Both the position numbers and the translations under genes were made by a program. The notes under the pieces were generated by a model. It was not told where the DNA came from and made no database searches. It saw only the letters and a list, made by a program, of their open reading frames with translations. A stretch of 64,000 bases of DNA from a gamma proteobacterium HdN1. Lineage in GTDB: Bacteria > Pseudomonadota > Gammaproteobacteria > Pseudomonadales > Ketobacteraceae. Every line of letters starts with the position of its first letter. Within the stretch, counting starts at the first letter, position 1. The stretch covers positions 3,012,527 through 3,076,526 of the forward strand of contig FP929140.1 of the NCBI GenBank assembly GCA_000198515.1. The letters are read 5' to 3'. Of this stretch, positions 55,016 through 63,292 are shown in pieces.

Positions 55016-56846
55016 GCGTTACACCGTGTCTTAGCGAGATGCGACCGGAGGAGTGCAGGCCTTTGCTGGATTCGAACTTGAAGTTCAGTTTTTTCTTTTC
55101 AGCGTCATATCGAAGGCTGATCTGAACAATTTGGTGTGGAGTAATTACGCGCTGAAATTTTAGAGTTTCAAGGTCGCTGAAGGTTTGTGGAATTTCCCAT
55201 AGCTTGGCGGCAAGCGTCCATGCCCAATTGATTTGGACCACGCCGGGAAGAATTGCGCCGCGATCAAAGTGGCCACGGAAATAACTCAAGCGTGCAGGGA
55301 TCGCAACGAGGAAGGTTGCGCAATCGTGGCTATCTTGCTGCGTGCGCAGAAATTCCGGGAACAGAATTTCTTTCTGGGGCGAAAAGAGTGAGAGAAGTTC
55401 ACTCACCTGCCTTTTGCCTTGGGCGTTCGCTGGGATTTCGCTGACAAAACGCCATTTTTTTGGGGAGGCGATGGGTTCGCAAACGGCGGCCATGTGTTGC
55501 TTAAGAGAGTTGATCAGCGCCTTTCGGTTGGTAAAATCTTGGAAGGGGATTTCACTCTTTAGTGTGACGATTGCCCCAATTGCTTGGCGAGCTTTGCTTT
55601 TGGATGCGTTCGCAAATCGGTTGGCGTTACTTTCCAAGGCAAGCGGAACCATGCAGGCGTCTTCGACCCACGGGTGCTGAATCAGGTGTGCTTCAAGCTG
55701 GGGTAGAGAAACCCTTTTTTCTTCAATTTTTACGATCCGGTCTAAACGGTCATAGATTCTGAAGTGCTGAGGATCCAGAAGTTCGGCGCGATCTCCCATG
55801 ACAATGGGTTCGGAATCGGCGAGGTAATCGGATTGCACGATAAGAGCGTCTTCGCTGGAGAGTGACACGTTTACGCCGTGAAAGCAGGTCCATGGGTTCC
55901 CCGTGGTGCGCCAGCCAACGCCGCCGGTTTCGCTGCTACCGAATACTTCAATGACCGGCTGGCCGAGTTGTTTTTGCAGAGTGATACCGCTTTCATCGGG
56001 CAGCGCGCCGCCAGAGGAAAAGGCTGCATGTATGTTTTCGTTTAGGGAAGCCCAGTCTAGGTGCGATTGCATTCTGCGATAGAATGCGGGGCTTGAAACC
56101 CATGTAACGTGCCCTAGTGTGGATGTTACCGTGTGCCACTGCTCAGGATATTGCAGGGTTTCGCAAAGTATGGGGTTGCCGCTGCATAACGGCCACAATA
56201 AGCGGAACAATAATCCATAGAGATGCTGATGGCTTACGCTCGCAACGATGGTTGTGTTGGCGGTTTTTGTGCCCCACAAGATTTGCAGGTTGTTGATTTC
56301 GGCTTGCAGCTGAGCGAAGGTTTTGGCAATCGATTTTGGTTGGCCGCTGGAGCCAGAGGTTTGAATGTAAACGGCAATATCGTCGAGCTTGCGCGGTGCA
56401 AATAGCGTGAGCTTTGGGCTCAAGGGATCGCAATTCTCCATCTCGGTGGGATTGATGCAGGGGTGGCTTGTTTCTGGGTGGCTGTCGGAAATCCAGCCGA
56501 GTACTTTGCTCTCTAGGGTTTGGCACGTATCGGTGGTGGTGTTTCCGGTAAGCCACGCGCTAGAGTGCTGCCGCCATAATGCGTATAGCGCGGCGGCGGT
56601 GTGCAATGGGTTTTCGCAATGCACTGCCCATGCGCCTTGTGGGTACGTTGCAAGCTGACGCTCAATATGGAGGACGAGTGCGTGCCACTCTCCCCACAGG
56701 ATGGGAGCGCCGGAGCGGGTGCAACCGATGGTGTGGTGGCTTGGGCGCCCGTGTATCAGCAGAGCTGAAATTGCACGAAAGGAGGGGTTGGTTTGCCCTG
56801 CTTCCAATGAAGTGTCTGGTGCCAAGGTTTGGCATGTTTGGCTCAT
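55008..56846 (-). CDS. AMP ligase fused to dehydratase, ApeH-ApeI type
   Basis: A 612-residue fusion. The first ~440 residues are an adenylate-forming ligase: YIQTSGSSGQPKSIAKTF is the P-loop, EVFGSSETGGVGWR the adenylate motif, YDRLDRIVKIEEKRV the hinge. It should activate the aryl starter acid and load it on an ACP. The last ~130 residues, with SYFRGHFDRGAILPGVVQINW, form a hot-dog domain like ApeI dehydratase, usually a separate gene. ATG 56846 overlaps the stop of the membrane gene (ATGA) and is used; the longer frame upstream has no family similarity. Confidence 0.9.
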   Translation of the reverse strand: MSQTCQTLAPDTSLEAGQTNPSFRAISALLIHGRPSHHTIGCTRSGAPILWGEWHALVLHIERQLATYPQGAWAVHCENPLHTAAALYALWRQHSSAWLTGNTTTDTCQTLESKVLGWISDSHPETSHPCINPTEMENCDPLSPKLTLFAPRKLDDIAVYIQTSGSSGQPKSIAKTFAQLQAEINNLQILWGTKTANTTIVASVSHQHLYGLLFRLLWPLCSGNPILCETLQYPEQWHTVTSTLGHVTWVSSPAFYRRMQSHLDWASLNENIHAAFSSGGALPDESGITLQKQLGQPVIEVFGSSETGGVGWRTTGNPWTCFHGVNVSLSSEDALIVQSDYLADSEPIVMGDRAELLDPQHFRIYDRLDRIVKIEEKRVSLPQLEAHLIQHPWVEDACMVPLALESNANRFANASKSKARQAIGAIVTLKSEIPFQDFTNRKALINSLKQHMAAVCEPIASPKKWRFVSEIPANAQGKRQVSELLSLFSPQKEILFPEFLRTQQDSHDCATFLVAIPARLSYFRGHFDRGAILPGVVQINWAWTLAAKLWEIPQTFSDLETLKFQRVITPHQIVQISLRYDAEKKKLNFKFESSKGLHSSGRISLRHGVTHD

Positions 56847-57520
56847 TGCATGGCCCCCTGTTTTATTATTCGCTGACGGATCAGCCATTCGATGGAAAAC
56901 AGGATTCCCATGAGGCAATAGCTGATCATTCCGTTGTATAAAGTCCATTGTTCCATCGTTCCCCACGCGGCGATGCTGGCCGAGATACTTCCGTTGGCAA
57001 TAAAGAAGCCGAGCCACACCCAAGTAACCGTGCGCGTGTATGCGATTGCTTCGTGCGGAAGCTGTGGGTCTTGGAGGCGGGCGAATCGCTCAATCATGCT
57101 GGGTGGATATAAAAGGCTCCACGAAAACAGGGCCGCAAATGCTGCACTTACCAACACGGGATAGCAGAGAATGGCGAGCGTGCTGTTTGCGACGATCATC
57201 CAGAGCGATGCAAAAACAACGCACAACAAGAGTGCAATGGAGGTTCCGGCACTCGACGCTTTTGGCACCGGTTTTTGTGCGGTGCTATCTGTGGAATTTT
57301 CTGTGGCGTTTTTTGTGGATTGCCGCGTAGTGTTCTGTGCGTGAAAAAAACGCTGAAATATAAATCGTACCGCGAAAAGGCATAGCAGGATCACGCCCCA
57401 GATGCGGGGCGTGATGTGCTCAAGGCTGAAGTACACCGCAATCGGCCACGCTGCTGTAAGTGCTACGAGTGTGCAGGTGATCACGATTTGCATGCGGCGA
57501 CTGCGGCCTTGGTGGTTCAT
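56843..57520 (-). CDS. COG4648-type membrane protein, ApeG type
   Basis: A 225-residue inner-membrane protein with about six hydrophobic segments and a small polar insert (residues 65-90, Ser/Thr-rich with NATENSTDS). LLYPPSMIERFARLQDPQLP and YTRTVTWVWLGFFIANGSISA are the family signature of the small membrane protein found in nearly every APE cluster. Its role is not established. Overlaps the ACP gene and the AMP-ligase gene by four bases each. Confidence 0.85.
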   Translation of the reverse strand: MNHQGRSRRMQIVITCTLVALTAAWPIAVYFSLEHITPRIWGVILLCLFAVRFIFQRFFHAQNTTRQSTKNATENSTDSTAQKPVPKASSAGTSIALLLCVVFASLWMIVANSTLAILCYPVLVSAAFAALFSWSLLYPPSMIERFARLQDPQLPHEAIAYTRTVTWVWLGFFIANGSISASIAAWGTMEQWTLYNGMISYCLMGILFSIEWLIRQRIIKQGAMQ

Positions 57521-57783
57521 GCGCAGGCCTTCTCTTGCACTAAACGCTCAATCGTGGCAACGATGTCTTGGAGCGTAACAACGGATTTGAAGTCTTCGGG
57601 GCTGACTTTTTTTCCGGTGAGTTTGCGGATACGATCCATAAGATCGACGGCATCAATGCTGTCGATTTCCAGATCGTCGTAAAGGCGGGTGTTGAGCTGG
57701 ATGCGAGATGCTTCCAGTTCAAATAGTTCGCACATGATTTCGCGCAGAACTTCAAAGATTTCTGCTTGGGTTTCGAGGCTCAT
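57517..57783 (-). CDS. Acyl carrier protein, ApeF type
   Basis: An 88-residue ACP. DDLEIDSIDAVDLMDRI contains the Ser that receives 4'-phosphopantetheine, followed by the recognition helix. One of two ACPs in the operon; in studied systems one carries the aryl starter and growing chain. Overlaps both neighbours by four bases. Confidence 0.9.
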   Translation of the reverse strand: MSLETQAEIFEVLREIMCELFELEASRIQLNTRLYDDLEIDSIDAVDLMDRIRKLTGKKVSPEDFKSVVTLQDIVATIERLVQEKACA

Positions 57784-58061
57784 ACGACTTCCTTGTGTTG
57801 GCGCGCATCACTCACGAAGCGAGCGAGTGCGCGGATGGATGAAAAGTGTTGGCGAGTTTGTTCTTTTTCGGCTTCGATGCGAACGCCATAGCGTTTTTGC
57901 AGGGCAAGGCCGATTTCAAGCGCATCAATAGAATCAAGGCCGAGGCCGTCGCCAAAAAGGCGATCTTCGCTATTGATGTCGTTTACGGTAATGTCTTCAA
58001 GATCAAGGGTGTCGATGATCAATTGCTTGATCTCTCTCTCAATCGCTTCCATGTGAGGCAA
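57780..58061 (-). CDS. Acyl carrier protein, ApeE type
   Basis: A 93-residue ACP with the modification site GDGLGLDSIDALEIGLAL. It differs clearly from the second ACP behind it, so the two probably have separate partners in polyene assembly. Starts within the end of the acyltransferase gene (23-base overlap) and overlaps the next ACP by four bases. Confidence 0.9.
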   Translation of the reverse strand: MPHMEAIEREIKQLIIDTLDLEDITVNDINSEDRLFGDGLGLDSIDALEIGLALQKRYGVRIEAEKEQTRQHFSSIRALARFVSDARQHKEVV

Positions 58062-58836
58062 TCTCCTGGTTAAAAAAATCTAAAAGAAAGGCATTTAATG
58101 CGCGCGATGTGCGCGGCAGGCAGGTGTCTTTCCGGTAGGGTTCGAGGTCGATATCGTCGCGCACGTCCATCGAAAAAATGACGCGCTTCGGTGGGATTCG
58201 GTACCACGGTTCGGCTTTTGTGAGCGTGGTGGGATGAACACGGATGATTACAGGGGTTAATTTTGTGGCCGCCTGAATTGCAATGTGTGCAGCGCTGCGG
58301 TGAAATTGCAGTGGCTGTTGTGGAATCGTGCGTGTACCTTCAGGAAATAAAATCAGCGTTTGCCCTTCGTTTAGCTGTGCGCAGCTTTGCTCAATCATTT
58401 CTGCAGCGGGATCATTTTCCACATATTGCGCAGCGGTGACGGGGCCGTACATAAAGGGATTGCGTTTGAGGCTGCTTTTGATTACGCAATTGGCGTCAGG
58501 AATAAACGCAATCATAAATACCACATCAATCAGTGATGGATGATTGGCGATAATCAACTGGCCGGGTTTGCCGAGTTTTTCGATTCCATGTACTCGGTAT
58601 TCCAGCACGCCTAATGCGCGCATCATCTCGACAAACATCCGGAAGCTGCCGCTTACGACTCTCCGGCTGTAGCGGCGCTGCAAGAGGCGGTCGCTTACTA
58701 ATAAATAAAGGATTGGAAATACGGTATAGCGCAGCAGCACGCCGCCAATTCCAAACACAACGAAACTGAAACCGGTTGCAATCAGGCGATGGAGATAAGA
58801 TGCGTGGCGAATCATTGCGGGGTTCACGCTATCCAT
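58039..58836 (-). CDS. 1-acylglycerol-phosphate-type acyltransferase, ApeD type
   Basis: About 265 residues with one or two N-terminal membrane segments. IIANHPSLIDVVFMIAFI carries the HxxxxD active site, LILFPEGTRTIPQQP the substrate motif. It is the PlsC-type acyltransferase that usually follows apeC and probably helps attach the polyene to a lipid anchor. ATG 58836 overlaps the end of the upstream gene (ATGGATAG), giving coupling; an ATG at 58854 is also in frame. Confidence 0.85.
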   Translation of the reverse strand: MDSVNPAMIRHASYLHRLIATGFSFVVFGIGGVLLRYTVFPILYLLVSDRLLQRRYSRRVVSGSFRMFVEMMRALGVLEYRVHGIEKLGKPGQLIIANHPSLIDVVFMIAFIPDANCVIKSSLKRNPFMYGPVTAAQYVENDPAAEMIEQSCAQLNEGQTLILFPEGTRTIPQQPLQFHRSAAHIAIQAATKLTPVIIRVHPTTLTKAEPWYRIPPKRVIFSMDVRDDIDLEPYRKDTCLPRTSRALNAFLLDFFNQEIASHGSD

Positions 58837-59596
58837 TTTTACGCTCCAGCGCACCGTTTGCGCGCACCCAACTCCAGTGCTGCTGGCCGAAGGTGTAATG
58901 AAAACTGGAGGCTCCCTGCTCTAGGGCTTGCGCGAGTGCGAGCGGTGCTGGGAAATAGCGATCTGCTGGCTTTTCTTTTACGCTGCTTTTTTGTGGGGCG
59001 TTGTGGTGCATTTGCCATTGGGTGCCGGGCTTTAACAAAAACGCAGCGGCCCACGCAACGCTTGGGGCATTTTTTACATGCGGTTGATAAATCTTGGGAA
59101 GGGGTTCGTCGGCGCAAATCACCAGAACTTGTTCAACACTACCATCGGCAAGCATCATCCCTGCTTCGAGAAATGCGGCAACGAGGCCATCCTCGCCTAA
59201 TTGTGCGATGGATACCTGCTCGCTAATGTCGCGCCGTGCAATGGAGAGCAATGCAGGAGTTGCATTGTGTACGGAATGGCTGAATGCGGTGGGTGATGTT
59301 GGTTGATCTTGGTTGATGTCTTGCAGCATCGCGAGGGTGCGATTGGTTTCGCCGTGTCGTGAGCAGAACACTAAGCCGCAGCTTTCCCCTTCTGGAACCG
59401 TGTTCCAATAGAGGTGAAAGCAGATGCGCGCAAGAGGCGACAAACGTCGGCGCTGCATGGCGGGCAGGAACGGCAGCGGCGGAGTATTGTTGGTTTCTAC
59501 CGAAGTGGCTTCGGTTGGCGCGTTCGCAGTTTGCGGCGCGTAATTCGCTGAGGGCCACGCGTTCCATCGCGCCAGATCAAAATAAATGATCGACAT
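58829..59596 (-). CDS. Ketosynthase-like chain length factor, ApeC type
   Basis: About 255 residues, the short ketoacyl-synthase-like protein that starts APE operons. It resembles the N-terminal half of a ketosynthase (LVFCSRHGETNRTLAMLQD, FSHSVHNATPALLSIARRD, GLVAAFLEAGMMLADG) but lacks the full active site, as expected for a chain-length factor paired with ApeO. ATG 59596 gives the family's usual start (MSIIYFDLARW); an ATG four codons upstream is also possible. First gene of the operon; the promoter must lie in the 380-bp region upstream. Confidence 0.85.
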   Translation of the reverse strand: MSIIYFDLARWNAWPSANYAPQTANAPTEATSVETNNTPPLPFLPAMQRRRLSPLARICFHLYWNTVPEGESCGLVFCSRHGETNRTLAMLQDINQDQPTSPTAFSHSVHNATPALLSIARRDISEQVSIAQLGEDGLVAAFLEAGMMLADGSVEQVLVICADEPLPKIYQPHVKNAPSVAWAAAFLLKPGTQWQMHHNAPQKSSVKEKPADRYFPAPLALAQALEQGASSFHYTFGQQHWSWVRANGALERKNG

Positions 59597-59977
59597 AATT
59601 CCTGTCATCCATGTACAGAAGGTTGTAGCTTTGTATAGCTGGATCTGAGCTAGCTCGAAAATCCGGCAACTAGTGGCAGGGTTTATACCACATGCTTATA
59701 GAACCGCAAAATTTTTGTCTGCTGGGTCAGGCTGGCTTGGTAATAATCACAGCCTGCGTATGCGTGGTTCACCAACGGGCACATCATTAGCCCCACAATA
59801 TCCATTAAAGAGTTACAGCTTGCACAGCAAAAATAGCGGAAGCAGACAAAAGTTTACAAGAGCGAACAATTGATTATCGCCGCGCAGGTGAGGGGCGTTG
59901 TGATGATTGGCAATTGCGCTTTTGTGGTAACGTCTCCGAGCGCGGCGATCGACGCTGATCGCTCGCGCTGCGATGTT
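59597..59977. promoter_or_regulatory. Upstream region of the APE operon
   Basis: About 380 bp between the copper-ATPase gene end and apeC, no gene visible. It must contain the operon promoter, but no -35/-10 pair is good enough to name. An inverted pair, AAATTTTTGTCTGCT (59709-59723) and AGCAGACAAAAGTTT (59841-59855), matching at 14 of 15 positions, could be two binding sites of a regulator or the ends of a small element. Confidence 0.5.
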
Positions 59978-62470
59978 TTACGCCACGACAGGCTTGACGC
60001 GTCGAAGTCGGAGTGCGTTGGTCACGACGAATATGCTGGAAAGCGCCATCGCGCCCGCTGCAAATACGGGCGACAGAAGCGTGCCATTGAATGGGTATAG
60101 AACGCCTGCTGCTACTGGGATTAGTGCTGTGTTGTAGGCAAAGGCCCAGAATAAATTTTCATGAATATTGCGCAGCGTGCTGCGTGAAATTTGTATCGCG
60201 TTGGCGACGCCGGTTAGTTTGCCGGACATGAGTACCACATCGGCGGCTTCAATGGCGATATCGGTGCCGGTACCGATCGCGATTCCGACATCGGCGGTTG
60301 CGAGGGCGGGCGCATCGTTGATGCCATCTCCGACAAAGGCAAGTTTGCCGTAGCGATTTTGCAGGTCTTTTACCGTGGAAACTTTTTGGGCGGGCATTAC
60401 CTCGGCCACCACTTCATCAATATTCAGTTGGCGTGCGATTGCCTCGGCGGTTTGGCGATTATCGCCGCTCACCATGACAACTTTTAAGCCCATCTCGTGG
60501 AGTGCGCGGATTGCGGCGGGGGTGTCTGGTTTGATTGGGTCCGCGACGGCTAAAAGCGCTGCAAGTTTTCCGTTGATGCAAAGGTAGGTGGGTGTCTTGC
60601 CCTGAGCCGCGAGTGCGTGCGCTTGCGCTTCGAAGGCTGCGGTCGAAATTCCAAGTTCTGCCATGTATCGGCTGGCGCCAGCCTCTAGCTTCTGCTGGTT
60701 GACGGCGCCGCGAATGCCCATGCCTGTGATGGATTCGAACTGCTCAACGGGTAAGAGGTTGAGGCCACGTTGGGTTGCTGCGTCTACGATTGCGCGCGAA
60801 ACGGGATGGCTGGAGCTGGATTCCAGTGAGGCTTGCAGTTGTAGTGCGTAGGCTTCGTCAAAGTTGTTCGTTACGATGAAATCGGTGAGTTTGGGATGCC
60901 CTTCTGTAAGCGTGCCGGTTTTGTCTACGGCAACGACTTGGGTATCACGCAGGCTTTGTAAGGCTACGCCTTGGCGAAACAGTACGCCTAGCTGGGCGGC
61001 GCGGCCGGTGCCGACCATGATGGATGTTGGGGTTGCCAAACCCATTGCGCAGGGGCAGGCAATGATCAGTACCGCAACGGCGTTGACCAAGGCAAGGCTC
61101 AAAGCGGGGGAGGGGCCAAAAATAAGCCATGCAAAAAAGCTGAGTGCGGCGGCGCCCATTACTGCGGGAACAAACCATGCCGTAATTTGGTTGACGAGGT
61201 TTTGAATGGGTAGACGGCTTCCTTGCGCTTGCTCTACAAGGCGGATGATTTGTGCAAGCAGGGTGTCGGCACCGATTTTTTCGACCCGCATGACGAGTCG
61301 GCCCGTTTGGTTGATGGTACCGCCGGTGAGTTTGGATGCCTTGTTTTTTTCTACTGGAATTGGCTCACCGCTGAGCATGGATTCATCGACATAGCTTGCA
61401 CCCTCTACTACATGGCCATCCAGCGGGATGCGTTCGCCGGGGCGGATTTCGATTTTTGCGCCGACGGTGATTTTTTCGACAGGCATTTCTTGGATGATGG
61501 TGTGGCGTTCTTGAGTGTCATTTGAGTCTGCTGAGGCTTCGATGAGCACTCGCGCGGTTTTAGGTTGTAGTCGCAGCAATCCTTGGATGGCTTCGGAGGT
61601 GTTGCTTTTGGCGCGGGTTTCAAGAAGCCGCCCGAGCAAGATCAGGGCGATGATGACGCCTACCGCTTCGTAGTAAACATTGATCGTGCCGCTCGGCAAG
61701 ATGTTAGGGGTGAAGGTTGCGACGAGGGAGTAAGTGAAGGCGGCACCCGTGCCCATGGCCACTAAGGAATTCATATCGGGTGCGCGGCGTATCAAGCCTT
61801 GGGTGCCTTGCTTGATTAGTGGCCAGCCTGGGCCAAAGAGTGCGCCGGCATCGAGCAGGGCCTGGAAAATCCAGACACTTTTTTGGCCTACCAAGGCGTA
61901 CAGCCAGTGGTGGAAGCTTGGAAAAACGTGGCCGCCCATTTCCAGTACAAAGAGGGGGATTGCAAAGGCAAAAGCCCAGCGGGTGGATTTTTGAAGTTCG
62001 CGTAGGGAGCGCTCGATGGGGGCGTCTTGCTCGCGTGCGCTGAGCGGAAGATCGTCGACTCTGCGCGCGGGATAACCGATTTTGGTGAGTTCTGCCAGTA
62101 TTTTGGGGAAGTCGGCTTGTGCGACAAGCAAAGATGCGCGTTGGCTGGCGAGGTTTACGTTGGCGCTGACCACGCCCGGCTGTGCGGCAATTAGCTTCTC
62201 TACGCGATTTACGCAAGATGCGCAGCTCATGCCCTCAATCGCAAGCTCTACCGCTTCGGGTTTCGGCTCGAAGCCCATGGCAGAAATTGCTTGGATGAGC
62301 GCCGCTGCGGTTTGTTCTTCTGTAAATGAGGCTCGTACTTCGTGCGTGAGTAGGTTTGCGCTGACTTCTTGGACGCCGGACATTGCGGCAAGGTTGCGTT
62401 CGATGCGGCCCGTGCAGGAGGCGCAACGCATTCCGTCTACGCGAACGTTGAAGTGCTGAAGCGATTGCAT
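59978..62470 (-). CDS. copA: Copper-exporting P1B-type ATPase
   Basis: An 830-residue heavy-metal pump. Two N-terminal HMA domains with GMRCASCTGRIE and GMSCASCVNRVE bind Cu(I). After them come eight membrane helices, the ion channel motif CPCAMGLATP, the phosphorylation site DKTGTLTEGHP, and GDGINDAPALA; MVSGDN is in the nucleotide domain. YNTALIPVAAG and MALSSIFVVTNALRLRR in the last helices are typical of Cu(I) exporters. GAGAGG stands before the ATG. No cueR or chaperone gene is next to it. Confidence 0.95.
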   Translation of the reverse strand: MQSLQHFNVRVDGMRCASCTGRIERNLAAMSGVQEVSANLLTHEVRASFTEEQTAAALIQAISAMGFEPKPEAVELAIEGMSCASCVNRVEKLIAAQPGVVSANVNLASQRASLLVAQADFPKILAELTKIGYPARRVDDLPLSAREQDAPIERSLRELQKSTRWAFAFAIPLFVLEMGGHVFPSFHHWLYALVGQKSVWIFQALLDAGALFGPGWPLIKQGTQGLIRRAPDMNSLVAMGTGAAFTYSLVATFTPNILPSGTINVYYEAVGVIIALILLGRLLETRAKSNTSEAIQGLLRLQPKTARVLIEASADSNDTQERHTIIQEMPVEKITVGAKIEIRPGERIPLDGHVVEGASYVDESMLSGEPIPVEKNKASKLTGGTINQTGRLVMRVEKIGADTLLAQIIRLVEQAQGSRLPIQNLVNQITAWFVPAVMGAAALSFFAWLIFGPSPALSLALVNAVAVLIIACPCAMGLATPTSIMVGTGRAAQLGVLFRQGVALQSLRDTQVVAVDKTGTLTEGHPKLTDFIVTNNFDEAYALQLQASLESSSSHPVSRAIVDAATQRGLNLLPVEQFESITGMGIRGAVNQQKLEAGASRYMAELGISTAAFEAQAHALAAQGKTPTYLCINGKLAALLAVADPIKPDTPAAIRALHEMGLKVVMVSGDNRQTAEAIARQLNIDEVVAEVMPAQKVSTVKDLQNRYGKLAFVGDGINDAPALATADVGIAIGTGTDIAIEAADVVLMSGKLTGVANAIQISRSTLRNIHENLFWAFAYNTALIPVAAGVLYPFNGTLLSPVFAAGAMALSSIFVVTNALRLRRVKPVVA

Positions 62471-62774
62471 AAGAACCTCTCGTTATTGTGCAGGATACTG
62501 AGTGTTGTGCAGGATGCAGAGCTTTGTGCAGGATGCAGAGCTTTGCACGGTGCGGATGCTGCGTGGCGTGGATGGCTGTATGCCTGTGAACGGTGCGACA
62601 AACAGCAGAGCATTTGTGTTGATGGGTGCTCTTGGATCAATAATCAAGCGATTGATCAGGTCGTCAATTGGTAAAATTACGCTTGAGGCAGTTTTGGGTA
62701 TTCGTCGAAAATAGCGAATCAACTGCAAAGTACGAGCGGTTGACCCTTAATTTAACACAGGAATGACTTAGATT
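62471..62774. other. Intergenic region between copA and a small secreted protein
   Basis: About 300 bp separating two divergent genes. It contains three 19-bp tandem units beginning TTGTGCAGGAT (62486-62504, 62505-62523, 62524-62542; the last two identical) immediately upstream of copA, and otherwise nothing recognisable. No clear CueR-type palindrome was found. Confidence 0.6.
62486..62542. repeat. 19-bp tandem repeat, three copies, upstream of copA
   Basis: Two identical units TTGTGCAGGATGCAGAGCT and one diverged unit lie 16 bases from the copA start codon, followed by a decaying TTGCACGGTGCGG. The position in the copA leader would allow an effect on expression, but no function is shown. 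Confidence 0.85.
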
Positions 62775-63125
62775 ATGAAGACAGCTCAGAGGATCGCGAG
62801 CGTGGTGGTGTTGACCCTTGGTGCCGCCGGTTTGGCAAATGCAGGCTTTCTGGACAAAGTGCGGGAAGACGCGACGACTGCTGCCGTGGGCACTGCGGTG
62901 ACCAGTGGTGATGTTAAACAGGCGGCGCAGGATGGAAAAGATGCTGCAGTGAGCAGTGCGCAGCAGGCAGTGCAAGGTGCTGTGCAAAACGCTACGGGAG
63001 CTGCTGCAAATGCTGCGAACGATGCAACCGAAGCTGCTACTGGCGCGAACCAGGCGGCTACTGATGCGACGCAAGCTGCATCTGAAAAGGTGAACAATAA
63101 ACTGGGTAAGCTGCTAGGCCAGTAA
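62775..63125 (+). CDS. Small secreted alanine-rich protein
   Basis: A 116-residue protein with a clear signal peptide (RIASVVVLTLGAAGLANA) and a mature part of about 93 residues made almost only of Ala, Gln, Thr, Asn, Asp and Lys: AAQDGKDAAVSSAQQAVQ, then NAANDATEAATGANQAATD. The pattern suggests one long amphipathic helix with a roughly 11-residue rhythm, like apolipoprotein- or LEA-like proteins. I cannot assign a function. It is followed by a GC-rich hairpin (63151-63177) and a strong terminator. Confidence 0.75.
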   Translation: MKTAQRIASVVVLTLGAAGLANAGFLDKVREDATTAAVGTAVTSGDVKQAAQDGKDAAVSSAQQAVQGAVQNATGAAANAANDATEAATGANQAATDATQAASEKVNNKLGKLLGQ

Positions 63126-63213
63126 TTTGACGTTATTGGGCTAATTCCGGGCTTGCGGGCACTGACCGCCCGCAGGCTCAAAGGTACAGCGCAACACTGT
63201 ACGATGCCGCAAA

Positions 63214-63249
63214 ACAAAAAAAGAGCCTGATATCAGGCTCTTTTTTTTT
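63214..63249. terminator. Bidirectional rho-independent terminator
   Basis: The palindrome GAGCCTGATATCAGGCTC (63223-63240) has an A-run on its left and nine T on its right, so it works for both the small Ala-rich gene on the plus strand and the PEP-CTERM gene on the minus strand, which converge here. Confidence 0.9.
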
Positions 63250-63292
63250 GAGTAGGCGCTCTAAAAACAAGCGCCTCGCTCGCAGCGCTTTG

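Noticed and set aside
56847-57023. Upstream extension of the AMP-ligase gene
   Set aside because: The 59 extra residues overlap the ApeG-type gene and show no ligase features; ATG 56846 with an ATGA overlap fits the operon's pattern.
59930-59977. Possible terminator after copA (GCGATC palindrome)
   Set aside because: The stem is broken and no T-run follows on the minus strand.
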